Source of the DNA: Branchiostoma floridae
Taxonomy: Eukaryota; Chordata; Leptocardii; Amphioxiformes; Branchiostomatidae
DNA length: 64,000 nt
NCBI RefSeq assembly: GCF_000003815.2
Contig: NC_049984.1
Span: 3,099,241-3,163,240 of the forward strand
Reading direction: 5' to 3'
In this document: piece after piece, positions 43,601 to 53,144 of the stretch
Position numbering within the stretch: the stretch's first letter is position 1
Layout: the number at the start of each line of letters is the position of its first letter
Notes under the pieces: model-generated
What the model saw: only the letters and a program-made list of their open reading frames with translations
Told to the model about the DNA's origin: nothing
Databases searched by the model: none
Translations under genes and position numbers: made by a program

Positions 43601-46600
43601 ATCATCTACAACTGTAGACTTCATGAAACCATGATTTACCCAGACGCAGTGGACAATTTCCCCGCTGCATATCTGAATCTTATTATCCCCCGCGTAGGAG
43701 TGTTACTATATATGAATAGTAACGATTTTTCTCATGCATATTTCAAAATATAACTGGGTATATGTAAAGTATTAGTTAGGCAGACCAGATATTAGGCGCT
43801 GAATGATTGTTGACTATTCTATTATGATCTATAATTTTAGACTCAGTTTACACTTGTTGTGAAACCATGGTTTACCCAGACGCCGTGCACAATTTCCTAA
43901 CGAAATATCTCAATCTCAATACCCCCAGCGTAGGAGTCTTACTATATATGAATAGTGACAATTTATATATTTGATAATATAACAGGTATAGAGGGTACAT
44001 GTAAAGTATTAGTTAGGCAGACCAGATATTAGGCGCTGAATGATTGTGGGTTATTCTATCATGATCTATAACTCCAGACTTAGTTTTTACATCGTTGTGA
44101 AACCAATGGTTTTGCCAGGCGCCGTGAGCAATTCCTACGCTGCATATCTGAATCTCATAAAGTTACCACCACTCTCGAGCCTGTACTATATATGAATAGT
44201 AACACTTTTCTCATGTATATATTACAGGGTATAAGAGGGTACATGTAAAGTATTAGTTAGGCAGACCAGATATTTGGCGCTGAATGATCGTAGCCTATTC
44301 CATCATGATATACTAGAACTCCAGATTTAGTTTACATTGTTGTGAAACCATGATTTACCTAGACGCAGTGCACAATTCATCCAGTGTATATCTTAATCTC
44401 ATTACCACCACTTTCGAGTCTTTACTATAATGAATAGTAACAATTTTTCTCATGCATACATGTGTATTTGAAAACATAACAGGGTATAAGAGGGTACATG
44501 TAAAGTATTAGTTAGGCCGACCAGATATTAGACACTGAATGATTGTGGGTTATTCTATCATGATCGATAATTTTAGACTCAGTTTACACTCGTTGTGAAA
44601 CCATGGTTTACCCAGACGCCGTGCACAATTTCCTCACGAAATATCTCAATCTCAATACCCCCAGCGTAGGAGTCTTACTATATATATAGTAACAATGTAT
44701 ATATTTGATAATATAACCGGTATAGAGGGTACATGTAAAGTATTATTTGGCAGACCAGATATTAGGCACTGAATGATTGTGGGTTATTCCATCATGATCG
44801 ATAACTGTAGACGTAGTTTTCATTCGTTGTAAAACCATGGTTTACCCAGACGCCGTGGACAATTCCCTCGCTACATATCTCAATCTCATTACAGGCTACA
44901 ATAGCCTTCCATGTGAGGATGAAACTTTCATATCATACTTTGGAAAACTTCTGTTATTTAGGTAAAGAATATGATCCACTGATATGATTTATGCAAATGG
45001 GAGTTGTGTGCATAATTAATGAGAAACATTAATTTGTGATAATCGATTTGTAATAATGAATTTGTCACTCGAAAAGACTAACATCAATTGGCGAAATTGA
45101 GGTCGTGGAACTCTTGTTTCTGTCTCTGTATCTGTATCTTTATGGCCGGTATAACCGCCGTTCGGCGTAACACACCAGCTAATATCATGGTTTGATGTCA
45201 TTATTCTCTAGAAGGACAAACAACTCCGAAAGAGGTCGGTGGGTCATCCCAAGCGGGAGGTCCGGATGATGGGAGGAGGCAAGGGGACCAGGCGGCGTCT
45301 GGTCCAGCCACACACGTGTATGAAGATGGAGACACGTTCGGGATGCGTCTCGGACCACCTCTGAAGGGAGATCCTCGCAGCGCCCCGCCTGTCCCCTCCA
45401 CCCCGAGGCCAGGACGAACCACCGATGGGGCCCAACCTGTGGCGGCCGCCACACACGTGTATGAGGATGGAGAATCGTTCGGGATGCGTCTCGGGCCAGC
45501 TCTGAACCGAGACGCACCTGCTGTCCCCTCCACCCCGAGGCCAGGAAGACCGACCGGCGGGGCCCAACAACTGCCGGGCGGGCCAAATCCGCTATCAAAC
45601 CCGCAGGACGTCATCAACCAGCTGCGACCAAACCCGATGTACAACTCCAACCAGGCCCCACAAGCTCCAGGTTGGTGTTACAGAAGAGTTGTGACATTCC
45701 ATCAAAAAAAAAAAAATCAAATTGAGGTGCTAGTATATTGTTACAATCATCATTAGTATACAGGGAAGAGAACTTATCCAAGTAGAACTGCTGCATAGTA
45801 CTTGATGAACTGATAAACAGTTCGAACATTACAAAAATAATGGCTCTGTGGTTATCGCAGAGAAACTTGATTTCATCAGTTGGTAACGGGTTTGTAACTA
45901 AGCTAGATCCAACACAAATCGTGTACTTTTCCTGTCTGCCTGCAGGCTCAGCCAAAGAAAGTAACACCATTTGTGGACGGCTACGTCGTCGCCTATCACG
46001 ACGACCACTGCTGTACACTGTCATGTCTCTGTCACTGACGTTCGTTACTACGGTTTCATTGGCGATCGTGGTACCTGTACTCCTGACGCACTTCAACCGC
46101 CAACCTGGGATCCATGGCTCTGTAAGTCTATTACTGAATCATACTGAATGTTCACACATAAAGGATTGAGATACAAGCAACAAGACACAATACAAAAACG
46201 ATTCAAAGACACAAACATTACCGCATGTAAAACATTACTACATATTTCTCTTTCACCAAAAATATAACACAGCCAACATTGTTTCATAAAATCACCCCTC
46301 TTTTACAGCCGGCTACAACCATAGCAGGACCCAAAACTACTGACAGTGGTGCCTGGCAAAGTTCTGCTGTACTGATGGGGACTGACAAGGTGACATCTGC
46401 TGACGTCATCAAGGTCAGTACTTGGGTTTCCTTGTGTGCTCATTAAGCATCAGGGCAGCTCTGATGACCATAAAGCAACAGATGACTATTGAAAACTTCT
46501 TTTCTGCATCACCGATGTCCAAACATAGCCTTCCAATAAACAGCAACACCATGCATACTGTACAGAAGATGAACCTTACAGTAGCTGAGTTGTAATTATA

Positions 46601-49600
46601 AGTTGTCAAAAACATGAAGCCATTTGTGTCCTTGGGAAACTTAAGAAAACTTAGTGCCATCATATCACACGATAGGCCTTTCTGTGCGACAATAGATCAG
46701 ATGTGATGGAAAAAATTTGCATACTATACTAATCGATCGAGAATTTGCATACTATACTAACAGGGCTCGAAATACCACCTCCATATGCATGTTATAATTA
46801 GTGCAGGTAAAATTGGAGCTGTGCAGGTATTTCTGGTGTCTACCTGCACTCAACCTGCACTGGTCCATGTACTGGATTTTATACATAAATATCCTATGAT
46901 ATAGGTGGATATGGAATGTTATCACCTGTTGCCACATATAAAGTATGTAGGAAAAAATAGCAATGGTTCCTGAACAATTTTAGTATGATCCATACTCTCT
47001 AAGTTCAGAGTGGTGCAGGTAAAATTTGTCTGGTGCAGGTAATTTTCAATGTTACCTGCACAAGTACAGGTAGGCAGAAAAAAGTATTTCAAGCCCTGAC
47101 TAATAAAGGTATGTTCACAATCTGACCCATTCTAACCGTTTAGGTGATTCCAGTCCATGGGCGTGGTCCCTCCTTGGCCCCTCTGCAGCCGGCTACAGCC
47201 ACGGCAGGACCCAAAGCTACTGACAGTGGTGCCTGGAAATGTTCTGCTGCACGGATGGGGACTGGCAAGGTGACATCTGCTGACGTCATCAAGGTCAGCA
47301 CCTCCCAACGCTCCCTTTGGTTTCTTTGGGTGCTCCTTTAGCGTCAGTGTAGACTTTATGTTCATACAGCAACAGATGACTATTGGCAACTTCTTTGCTG
47401 CATCACCGATGTCCAAACATGATAAAGCACCCAAACATATTTTTTTACTGAACTTTTACTAAACTATACACCATTCATACTGTACAGCAGATGAACCTTA
47501 CAATACCTAGCTGAATTGTAAGTTGCTAAAACATGAGGTCCTTGTCCTTAGGAAACTCTATGCCGTCATATCACCCAAAATGATTTTCTTTACTAAACTG
47601 AATCAGATATAATAGAAAGAAATTGGAATATAGGAGAATTCTTTTTTCACAACCAGCAGGTACTTACATTGCTGACGGTTCGATGACACCTACGTCAGAG
47701 CTTCTAACTGGAGTTCTGCTTCTCACCGCTATATCTAGCCCATGTAGGTGGTGCTTTTGCGGTGAGAAAACAGTCCAAAACGTGGCTAAGCTTGTATCCC
47801 CCCTCGTCCCGGTTCATCACTGGGGTTGACTTTCTTATCCAGATCGCCTCCTTAATCCACCGTGCCCGCCTGTTGTCTCGAAATTGAGAGTTTTCCATAC
47901 TTAACACCTGACCCGTTCTAACCGTTAATAGGTGAGTCCGGTCCATGGGCGTGGTCCCTCACCCGGCATCACTGCGGAGATGGAAGCAGCAGGACCTGCA
48001 CCAATCAACTTGCCGGGGTCCACGGGCACTGGAGGTTCGGGATAGCACTTCTATCTTTTTATCTTTATCATTCTAATATTTTCATTTTTTTAAAAATGTT
48101 TTCCTTTAATAAAAAAACGTTGTATTTTTTTAAACTTGTTTCAAATCTAATGCACTGGAATTTATATTTTGTCTCATACTTTGTTTCTGTAACAAACAAA
48201 CACCAAAAATATTTTAGTACACATCAATATCACATGGGGATGCTGAGCCCAAAACAGAACAGGCAATATCATCACATGACGTATAAAAACAATTGACTGG
48301 TTTTACTATTACTATAGTCATAGTTTAACATTTATGTTAAATCATCCTCCTACACAGGGACATCCAACAGCCAAACTGCCTGTCTGGTTGTGCCCTGCTC
48401 TTTCAACCGTCACCCTTTAATAGTTCCTGACCGCCCTGATTATAAATATTAATGAGGTTACCCTTATACATGCGAGACAGCTTTTGAAAACGGAAAGCCT
48501 ATTCTCTGATTGGCTGACAGTTGGTTTGGGGGGACGTCCACAGGAACTAAGAGTGACGGTTGAAAGAGCAGGGCACATTCAGACAGGCAGTTTGGCTGTT
48601 GGATATCCCTACGAAGGAGGATGGTGTTAAATAAGACATATCGCATGCACACCAGACTTGTGAAAAGAAACGTGGACTGTGAGACGGAAAATCGGATCCG
48701 TATCTTGTTTAACCATTTATTCGGACGTACCAATCTAGGTGAATTACCTACCTCAGCAATGTGACCATGTTTTTTTTAATTCAACAGAAACGTCTGACCA
48801 AGCCAGTAGGCCACGCATCATCACATTTGGTGATGAGCCGGGGGCTGGAAAACTGCGCAGCGCCCGCGGAGTGGCAGTCTCCCCCGACAACAAGATCTGG
48901 GTGGCTGATCGGTCCACACCGCGCCTCAAAGTGTACAGCATGGAAGGCGTTTACCTGCACCAGTTCCCACAAGCTGCTCCAGGGCTAGGGTACTCATCAA
49001 AGACACCATCTGATGTGTCCATCGACAAGGATGGTCATCTGTGGGTCTTGATGATTGGGTACCCTGCCAGCCCTGACTCCGTGGTACAGGTGACCAGGGA
49101 TGGTGATCTCAAAGCCAACTTTGACCTACCTGGCAGTGTGCCACGGGGAGGGGTCCGCGGAATGGCTGTGGGCTTGTGCAATAACCACGTTTACGTCACA
49201 TGGTCTGACGGTCACTCCCGTGGTGGTGTGCAGGCCTTCACGCCGGATGGGAAACTCCTGTGGAATGCCGATCCGAGGATGAAGACGCCGATATACGTCG
49301 CCGTTGACGGGAAAGAAAACATCTTCGTCTCGGACTATGACACTAGCATCATCTACATGTACGACAAGACCGGCCGGTTCGTGAAGAAGTTCGGAGGACC
49401 GGGACTGAGTGGTGGCCGCCTGAATCGTCCCGAAGGCATCTGTGTGGACAGTTCCGGCCAGATCATGGTGGTGGATGCACTCAACAAGCGCGTGGTGATG
49501 TACACCGGCCGGGGTGAGTACGTCCGCCACATCGCTCTCCGTGCGGAATCCCCCCCAGCAGGGGTGGCAGTGGGGCCGGGGGGACAGCTGGTTGTGGCCC

Positions 49601-49635
49601 ATAGTTACACTATCACTGTCTTCCCCCGCTACTGA
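40104..49635 (+). CDS. Type II membrane protein with IRS-like YxxM tail and extracellular NHL beta-propeller, 782 aa, seven exons
   Basis: Exons: 40104-40611, 45212-45670, 45946-46121, 46309-46413, 47144-47293, 47932-48034, 48788-49635. All introns are GT-AG and phases agree (1,1,0,0,0,1), total 2349 nt. Residues 1-333 (cytoplasmic) hold four YxxM motifs (Tyr37, 48, 59, 70), PPPLPPKK (83-90), NPMY at 158-161 and 310-313, and two VYEDG repeats (205-209, 252-256). RLRRRLSRR (334-342) precedes a single hydrophobic helix (344-369), so the positive-inside rule puts the C-terminus outside. A stalk (370-500) has repeated segments. Residues 509-782 form NHL-type blades (RSARGVAVS, TPSDVSIDKDG, GGVRGMAV, LNRPEGICVDSSGQIMVVD). 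There is no signal peptide, RING or B-box, unlike TRIM-NHL proteins. A signalling or adhesion receptor is inferred; the ligand is unknown. Confidence 0.88.
41400..42260 (+). repeat. About 350-bp tandem repeat, two and a half copies
   Basis: 'cttgtggtaatatcatc', 'gacttacgatacctgttttag', 'ggctagcagttgttgccgaaa' and 'agtatattccagtcatgaa' occur from 41402, 41760 and, weaker and shorter, 42090. The first two copies also share 'agaatacttagacatttgtag'. Confidence 0.8.
42950..44900 (+). repeat. About 240-bp satellite-like array in intron 1, about eight copies
   Basis: The phrase 'gtacatgtaaagtattagtt' followed by 'aggcagaccagatatt' recurs at 43529, 43759, 43995, 44239, 44492 and 44729 (spacing 230, 236, 244, 253, 237). 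Two more decayed copies lie near 43045 and 43285. Each unit also has 'gttgtgaaaccatggttta' with 'cccagacgc.gtg' and 'tatatgaatagtaac'. Units at the left edge are the most decayed. Confidence 0.85.
45212..45670 (+). CDS. NHL gene exon 2: VYEDG repeats and second NPMY
   Basis: 459 nt, phase 1 at both ends, so it could be skipped without frame loss. Two 47-residue repeats share ATHVYEDG(D/E)(T/S)FGMRLGP and PPVPSTPRPGR-like segments (the latter again SH3-ligand-like). It ends with NPMYNSNQAPQAP, echoing the end of exon 1, so exons 1 and 2 may share an origin. Confidence 0.87.
45946..46121 (+). CDS. NHL gene exon 3: transmembrane segment
   Basis: Acceptor tctgcctgcag, donor GTAAGT. Encodes GRLRRRLSRR then about 26 hydrophobic residues (LLYTVMSLSLTFVTTVSLAI onward), the only membrane span in the protein. 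Confidence 0.88.
46309..46413 (+). CDS. NHL gene exon 4: stalk repeat, first copy
   Basis: 35 codons, phase 0 at both ends, acceptor ttttacag. Encodes PATTIAGPKTTDSGAWQSS and ends KVTSADVIK. It is a duplicate of the second part of exon 5. Confidence 0.85.
46756..47103. mobile_element. 338-bp hAT-like MITE in intron 4
   Basis: Element 46761-47098 begins CAGGGCTCGAAATACCACC. Its inverted end reads CAGGGCTTGAAATACTTT. Inside each end are repeated 'gtgcaggtaa' and 'acctgcac' words. ACTAA flanks both sides (46756-46760, 47099-47103). CAGGG termini are common in hAT elements, although their usual duplication is 8 bp, so the group is uncertain. It separates the two duplicated stalk exons. Confidence 0.75.
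47144..47293 (+). CDS. NHL gene exon 5: stalk repeat, second copy
   Basis: 50 codons, phase 0 at both ends. Encodes VIPVHGRGPSLAPLQ then PATATAGPKATDSGAWKCS through KVTSADVIK. An internal 'cctctgcag' before CCGGCT (47188) lines up with the acceptor of exon 4, so it may serve as an alternative splice site that keeps the frame. Confidence 0.85.
47932..48034 (+). CDS. NHL gene exon 6: stalk
   Basis: Encodes VSPVHGRGPSPGITAEMEAA and PINLPGSTGTG. Its start duplicates the start of exon 5 (VIPVHGRGPS), and the intron sequence before both shares 'ctgaccc.ttctaaccgtt'. Phase 0 in, phase 1 out, donor GTTCGG (weaker than the others). Confidence 0.8.
48337..48630. mobile_element. 286-bp inverted-repeat element flanked by TTAA, in intron 6
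   Basis: Arms of about 70 bp: 'catcctcct', 'atccaacagccaaactgcc', 'gccctgctctttcaaccgtc' on the left and their inverse on the right. TTAA stands at 48337-48340 and 48627-48630, as in piggyBac-type insertions. No coding capacity. Confidence 0.75.
48788..49635 (+). CDS. NHL gene exon 7: beta-propeller and stop
   Basis: 282 codons in one exon ending in TGA. It opens with ITFGDEPGAGKLRSARGVAV, the same phrasing that starts the first blade of TRIM2/TRIM71-type NHL propellers. Five or six blades follow, with repeated V-D/DG-x-I/L-x-V-x-D signatures, ending ITVFPRY. Third-position GC is high against the AT-rich introns. Confidence 0.9.
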
Positions 49636-50890
49636 TGGTGTTGAAGGAAGTTGATGTTTGTATGATGGGAATGGTTGACTGTAGCACTTAGCTGAAATAC
49701 CTTTTGTACATTATTCAGGAAAGCCATGTTGATTTGATTATATGGATGACATCCGCGCACGCATCAATTTTCGGCCGTTTTAAAAGAAAGTGTTCGACCA
49801 TACTAAATTGTACAAATCAGCTGCAAAACGGCACATGTATGCCGTAGATTGCAAAAAAAACGGTCATTAATGTTACGTAGTGCCAAAGTAAATTTTAAGG
49901 TCAAAGAAGATGTGAAAGAGCAAAAATAAGAAAAATCCATTGTTTAGTATAACTTCCTCTGTTCAGTCATTTGTACAACCTTTCTGTGAACATTTGTACT
50001 TAGATTTCATAATGAAGGCAACTTTTTTTCCAAACTTTTCTTATTCGCATGCTCGCATCAGTTTTGGGTTCCCAGAGGATGTCACCCATATAATGGCAAA
50101 TCAACATGGCCTAACTGCTGTGTAGAAACATTTCTCTTGTAACTACTGACTGTAATGAAGGGAAAATGCCTAACAGAAAGCAATTCACTACAAATAGACA
50201 AATGCGAGATTTCTCTATTTTTGCTACTGAATGAAGTGCGAGGCAAAGAGATGCAATAGTTCACTGCCAGCTTTATGTTATGTGGATATAATTTTATATA
50301 ACGTTTTATTAGTAGTTGTAAGCTTCTTTGGTTGAAGGAACATCCAGCTTTAGTAGGAAATATTAATTGCCGTGTAATTTGACCCATAAATAACTTTGTA
50401 TTAGAATTTGGAAAACTATAGCCGTTCGATTCTTATAATGCACATCAATAGCAGTCGTATCTCATTGCACATACTGTGTCATGCAGACTTAACATCTATT
50501 GTATTACTTTGTGGCAATGTAACATATCTACCTTGAGATATGGTATGTTAGTGTAGATTACCATTGATATAAAAGATCAGAAAATATCATGGACATAAAT
50601 GTTTCATGCTTTTCTATTATACTTTGCGATGGTTTAAAACTAATTGTCCTAAATTCTACACTAACTTACCTCTATATATTGAAAAAAAGTTGTAATATTC
50701 TTGTCTTGTCAGTGCATCCAGTTGTTGTTTTGAACTTTGCGTAAAAGTGATATTGGCCAGATGTTCTTAGTGTACTGTCAAGGCCGAAAGTGAGAAATTA
50801 TACATATCAGGATTTTTTAATGTTCATATCATTGTGTAATTTGTCATCGTGATGTTTTTAGGTTGAATATTATGATTTTATGTCGATAGA
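49636..50890 (+). other. 3' region of the NHL gene and spacer
   Basis: Immediately follows the stop. It holds a MITE at 49723-50111. No clear single polyadenylation site could be chosen. Confidence 0.35.
49723..50111. mobile_element. MITE related to the 34522-35027 family
   Basis: The left end GCCATGTTGATTTG and the inverted right end GGCCATGTTGATTTG are followed on each side by ATATGG(A/G)TGACATCC. The left interior GCGCACGCATCAATTTTCGG resembles the interior of 34522-35027. The right side has TAA at 50112-50114; the left duplication is not clear. Confidence 0.65.
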
Positions 50891-50949
50891 TCAACACGTG
50901 TAAAAGGATAAGACTTTTGAGATTTGTTCAGGCTCAAACCAAAGTGTCT

Positions 50950-50959
50950 TTTTTCTTTT

Positions 50960-51020
<61 letters not shown>

Positions 51021-51080
51021 TTTCTTTCATTCTTTCTTTCATTCTTGCTTTCTTTCTTTCGTTCTTTCTTTCTTTCTTTC
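50950..51080 (+). repeat. CTTT microsatellite
   Basis: (CTTT)n with a few CATT and GTTT interruptions. Poly-Phe/Leu/Ser and poly-Lys/Arg/Glu frames here are artefacts. Confidence 0.97.
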
Positions 51081-51239
51081 AAATCTGGCTCTCAGTCACG
51101 TGCAATAGTTTGTACGTACAGATCATGTGAGATCATGTGAAAATCCTACAACGTTTATAGAAGCTTATGAATTTACGTATGACCATTACTGTAACGTGAT
51201 GCGATGAAGCAAATGATTCATAAGTTTGTGTAAATGTTG

Positions 51240-52130
51240 ATTTATTTTCAATCTAGAAGTCTCATGTTAGTGCAGATTATTATTGTCTGTTTTGTAAGTT
51301 ACATCATGTAAAAACAGAAAAGTCCATGGTTGCCAGTGCAGGTATCTAAATGTCCCTTTCTTAAATCATAACAAAAAGAAAACAAAGTGTATTAATAGAG
51401 GCAGTCAGATATCATATGTAGCAATTATATCTTATAAAACTATCATCATGCTGTTGAAAAAGTCGATTAAGCTATATTGAAAGTCATCTTCTTTAGAGTG
51501 ATCATTTGTCTTGTAAGTTACATATGCAGCACAGAAAGTTGCATGGCTGCCAATAAATTTATTTCAATATCCCTTTCTTAATTCGTAACTATGATGTGAC
51601 CTATGTGTATGAGTATCAGCAGTCAGAATTGTGATATGTAGCACTAATGTAAGTCCATAGCCTTGTGTATCTGGTCACATTCATGCAGGCCAAGTTGCTT
51701 TAAAAAACTGACGCCATAGGCTCTTTATCAGGTAAATATTGATGAAGAAGTCTAGTAGGCCACAGAAAGTCACCTTAGATTTTGTTTTTTTAAGACTTCG
51801 ATTTAGAGGTGTGTGTTTTACTGTTTCATTTAAACTTTCTTTCATTTTCTTGTAAGTTACAATCTCATGGTTGCCAGTGTGTGTATCTAACTATCCCTTC
51901 CTCGAGTCACAACTATGAAGAAACCAAAGTGCATCAGTATCGGCAGTCAGAATTGTGATATGTAGTCCATGGCCTTGAGTATCTGTTCATGTTCATGCAG
52001 GCCAAGTTGCTTAAAACTGACACCAGCTTATCATTATCAGGCAAATATTGATGTAGAAGTCTAGTCACTGAAAGCCACCTCCGAGTTCAAAGGTGTGTGT
52101 TTTACTGTTTCATTTTAATTTTCTTTCATT
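51240..52130 (+). repeat. About 300-bp tandem repeat, three copies
   Basis: 'cttgtaagttaca' with 'catggttgccagt', 'tatccctttctta' and 'catgcaggccaagttgctt' recur near 51290, 51510-51690 and 51850-52010. The second and third copies are the most complete. Confidence 0.65.
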
Positions 52131-53144
52131 TGATGGGCAACTTGAACTCCATTTCCTATACAACATGTCTTAACATGAAGATTTCCCCATCCAAAGAAAT
52201 CCATGTTCAACAACAAAACAAATATTGTCATGTCACAAGCATAAAATTGCTATCATTAATTGGTTAATTGGATTAATTGGTATCTATCAATAATTGACAT
52301 TTGCCGATGTTCCACCTGCCATGGATTGTATATGTTACATGAATTAAAGTCATATCTTGGAAAACATTGCATTCGCACAGTTTCTTATTTATTATTCTAA
52401 TTAAGTGCTAATTTGAATAATTGGTATCTAATCATGTACATATATCTCCGTCTGAGCTACTTGCATGCCAAAGATAATGGAAATCCGATATTCCCTCATT
52501 CAGTAATTCTCTTTGAAAGATTTGGACAAAAAATTCCCTGTAGTCCCACCGCAAGCTAGCTGCTAGGGGCGCAAACCTACGCCATTTCTTTCTGATATCA
52601 ACTGTTGTCTGCCATGGAAAATCAAAACCTTATCCCGCCCGTGGACAAAAGATATAGAAACCGTGAATTTGAAAACAATATCAAGTAATGCCACAAGGGG
52701 AGGCCAGAAAACTTCCAAACGTTGTAGGGAACATCCATCCGTCTTTAGATGAAATAGTCCTTTGACCTTGACCGTCGCTTGCCAACACCCTAAGACATAT
52801 CAAATATCATTGCAATTCATTCAGAGGTCCTTATTAAAGTTATGCTTAATAGAAATATCCGCAAACTAACACAGACACACAGGCTGACACATCATAAAAC
52901 AAAACCTCCATTATCCATGGAGGTACATGTGATATGGTTACGGCTGATTAAAAAGCTATGGGACTGACTGACTGACATCATCATCATCATCATATGACAT
53001 CATCATCATATTGTTCCGTGCCAGTACTGCAGCCAGGTCACGGCCTTCTCATTAGCTTCTAGTAGGTCCCAGTTGGAGATGTTGGGGCCTAATACGCAGT
53101 CCTGTGTAATGTGTCCCATAGGAGAATGATCTACCTTTGAACAT
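52131..53144. other. Spacer between the convergent NHL and CHDH genes
   Basis: Includes a SINE tail scrap at about 52935-52975 ('gctgattaaaaagctatggga', matching the 3' end of the SINE at 17049) and an (ATC)n run at 52976-53003. The part nearest 53145 is 3' UTR of CHDH on the minus strand. Confidence 0.4.

Larger units (their letters stand above)
40612..45211 (+). other. Intron 1 of the NHL gene, 4.6 kb
   Basis: Donor GTGAGT, acceptor ttctctag. It contains two repeat arrays (41400-42260 and about 42950-44900) and a GC-rich scrap with 'ccgcgaac' repeats at 42285-42370 that resembles the end of a dispersed marine-invertebrate element. Confidence 0.8.

Noticed and set aside
45185-45650. Minus-strand frames of 108-149 codons opposite exon 2 of the NHL gene
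   Set aside because: Shadows of a GC-rich coding exon whose plus frame has splice borders, agreeing phases and internal protein repeats.
47623-47829. Possible extra exon of the NHL gene (frame after 'aaccagcag')
   Set aside because: Adding it would need a donor in a poor context, its translation has no similarity to the stalk repeats, and the model without it already has agreeing phases.
50891-51130. Lys/Arg/Glu-rich and Phe/Leu/Ser-rich frames
   Set aside because: Translation of a CTTT microsatellite.
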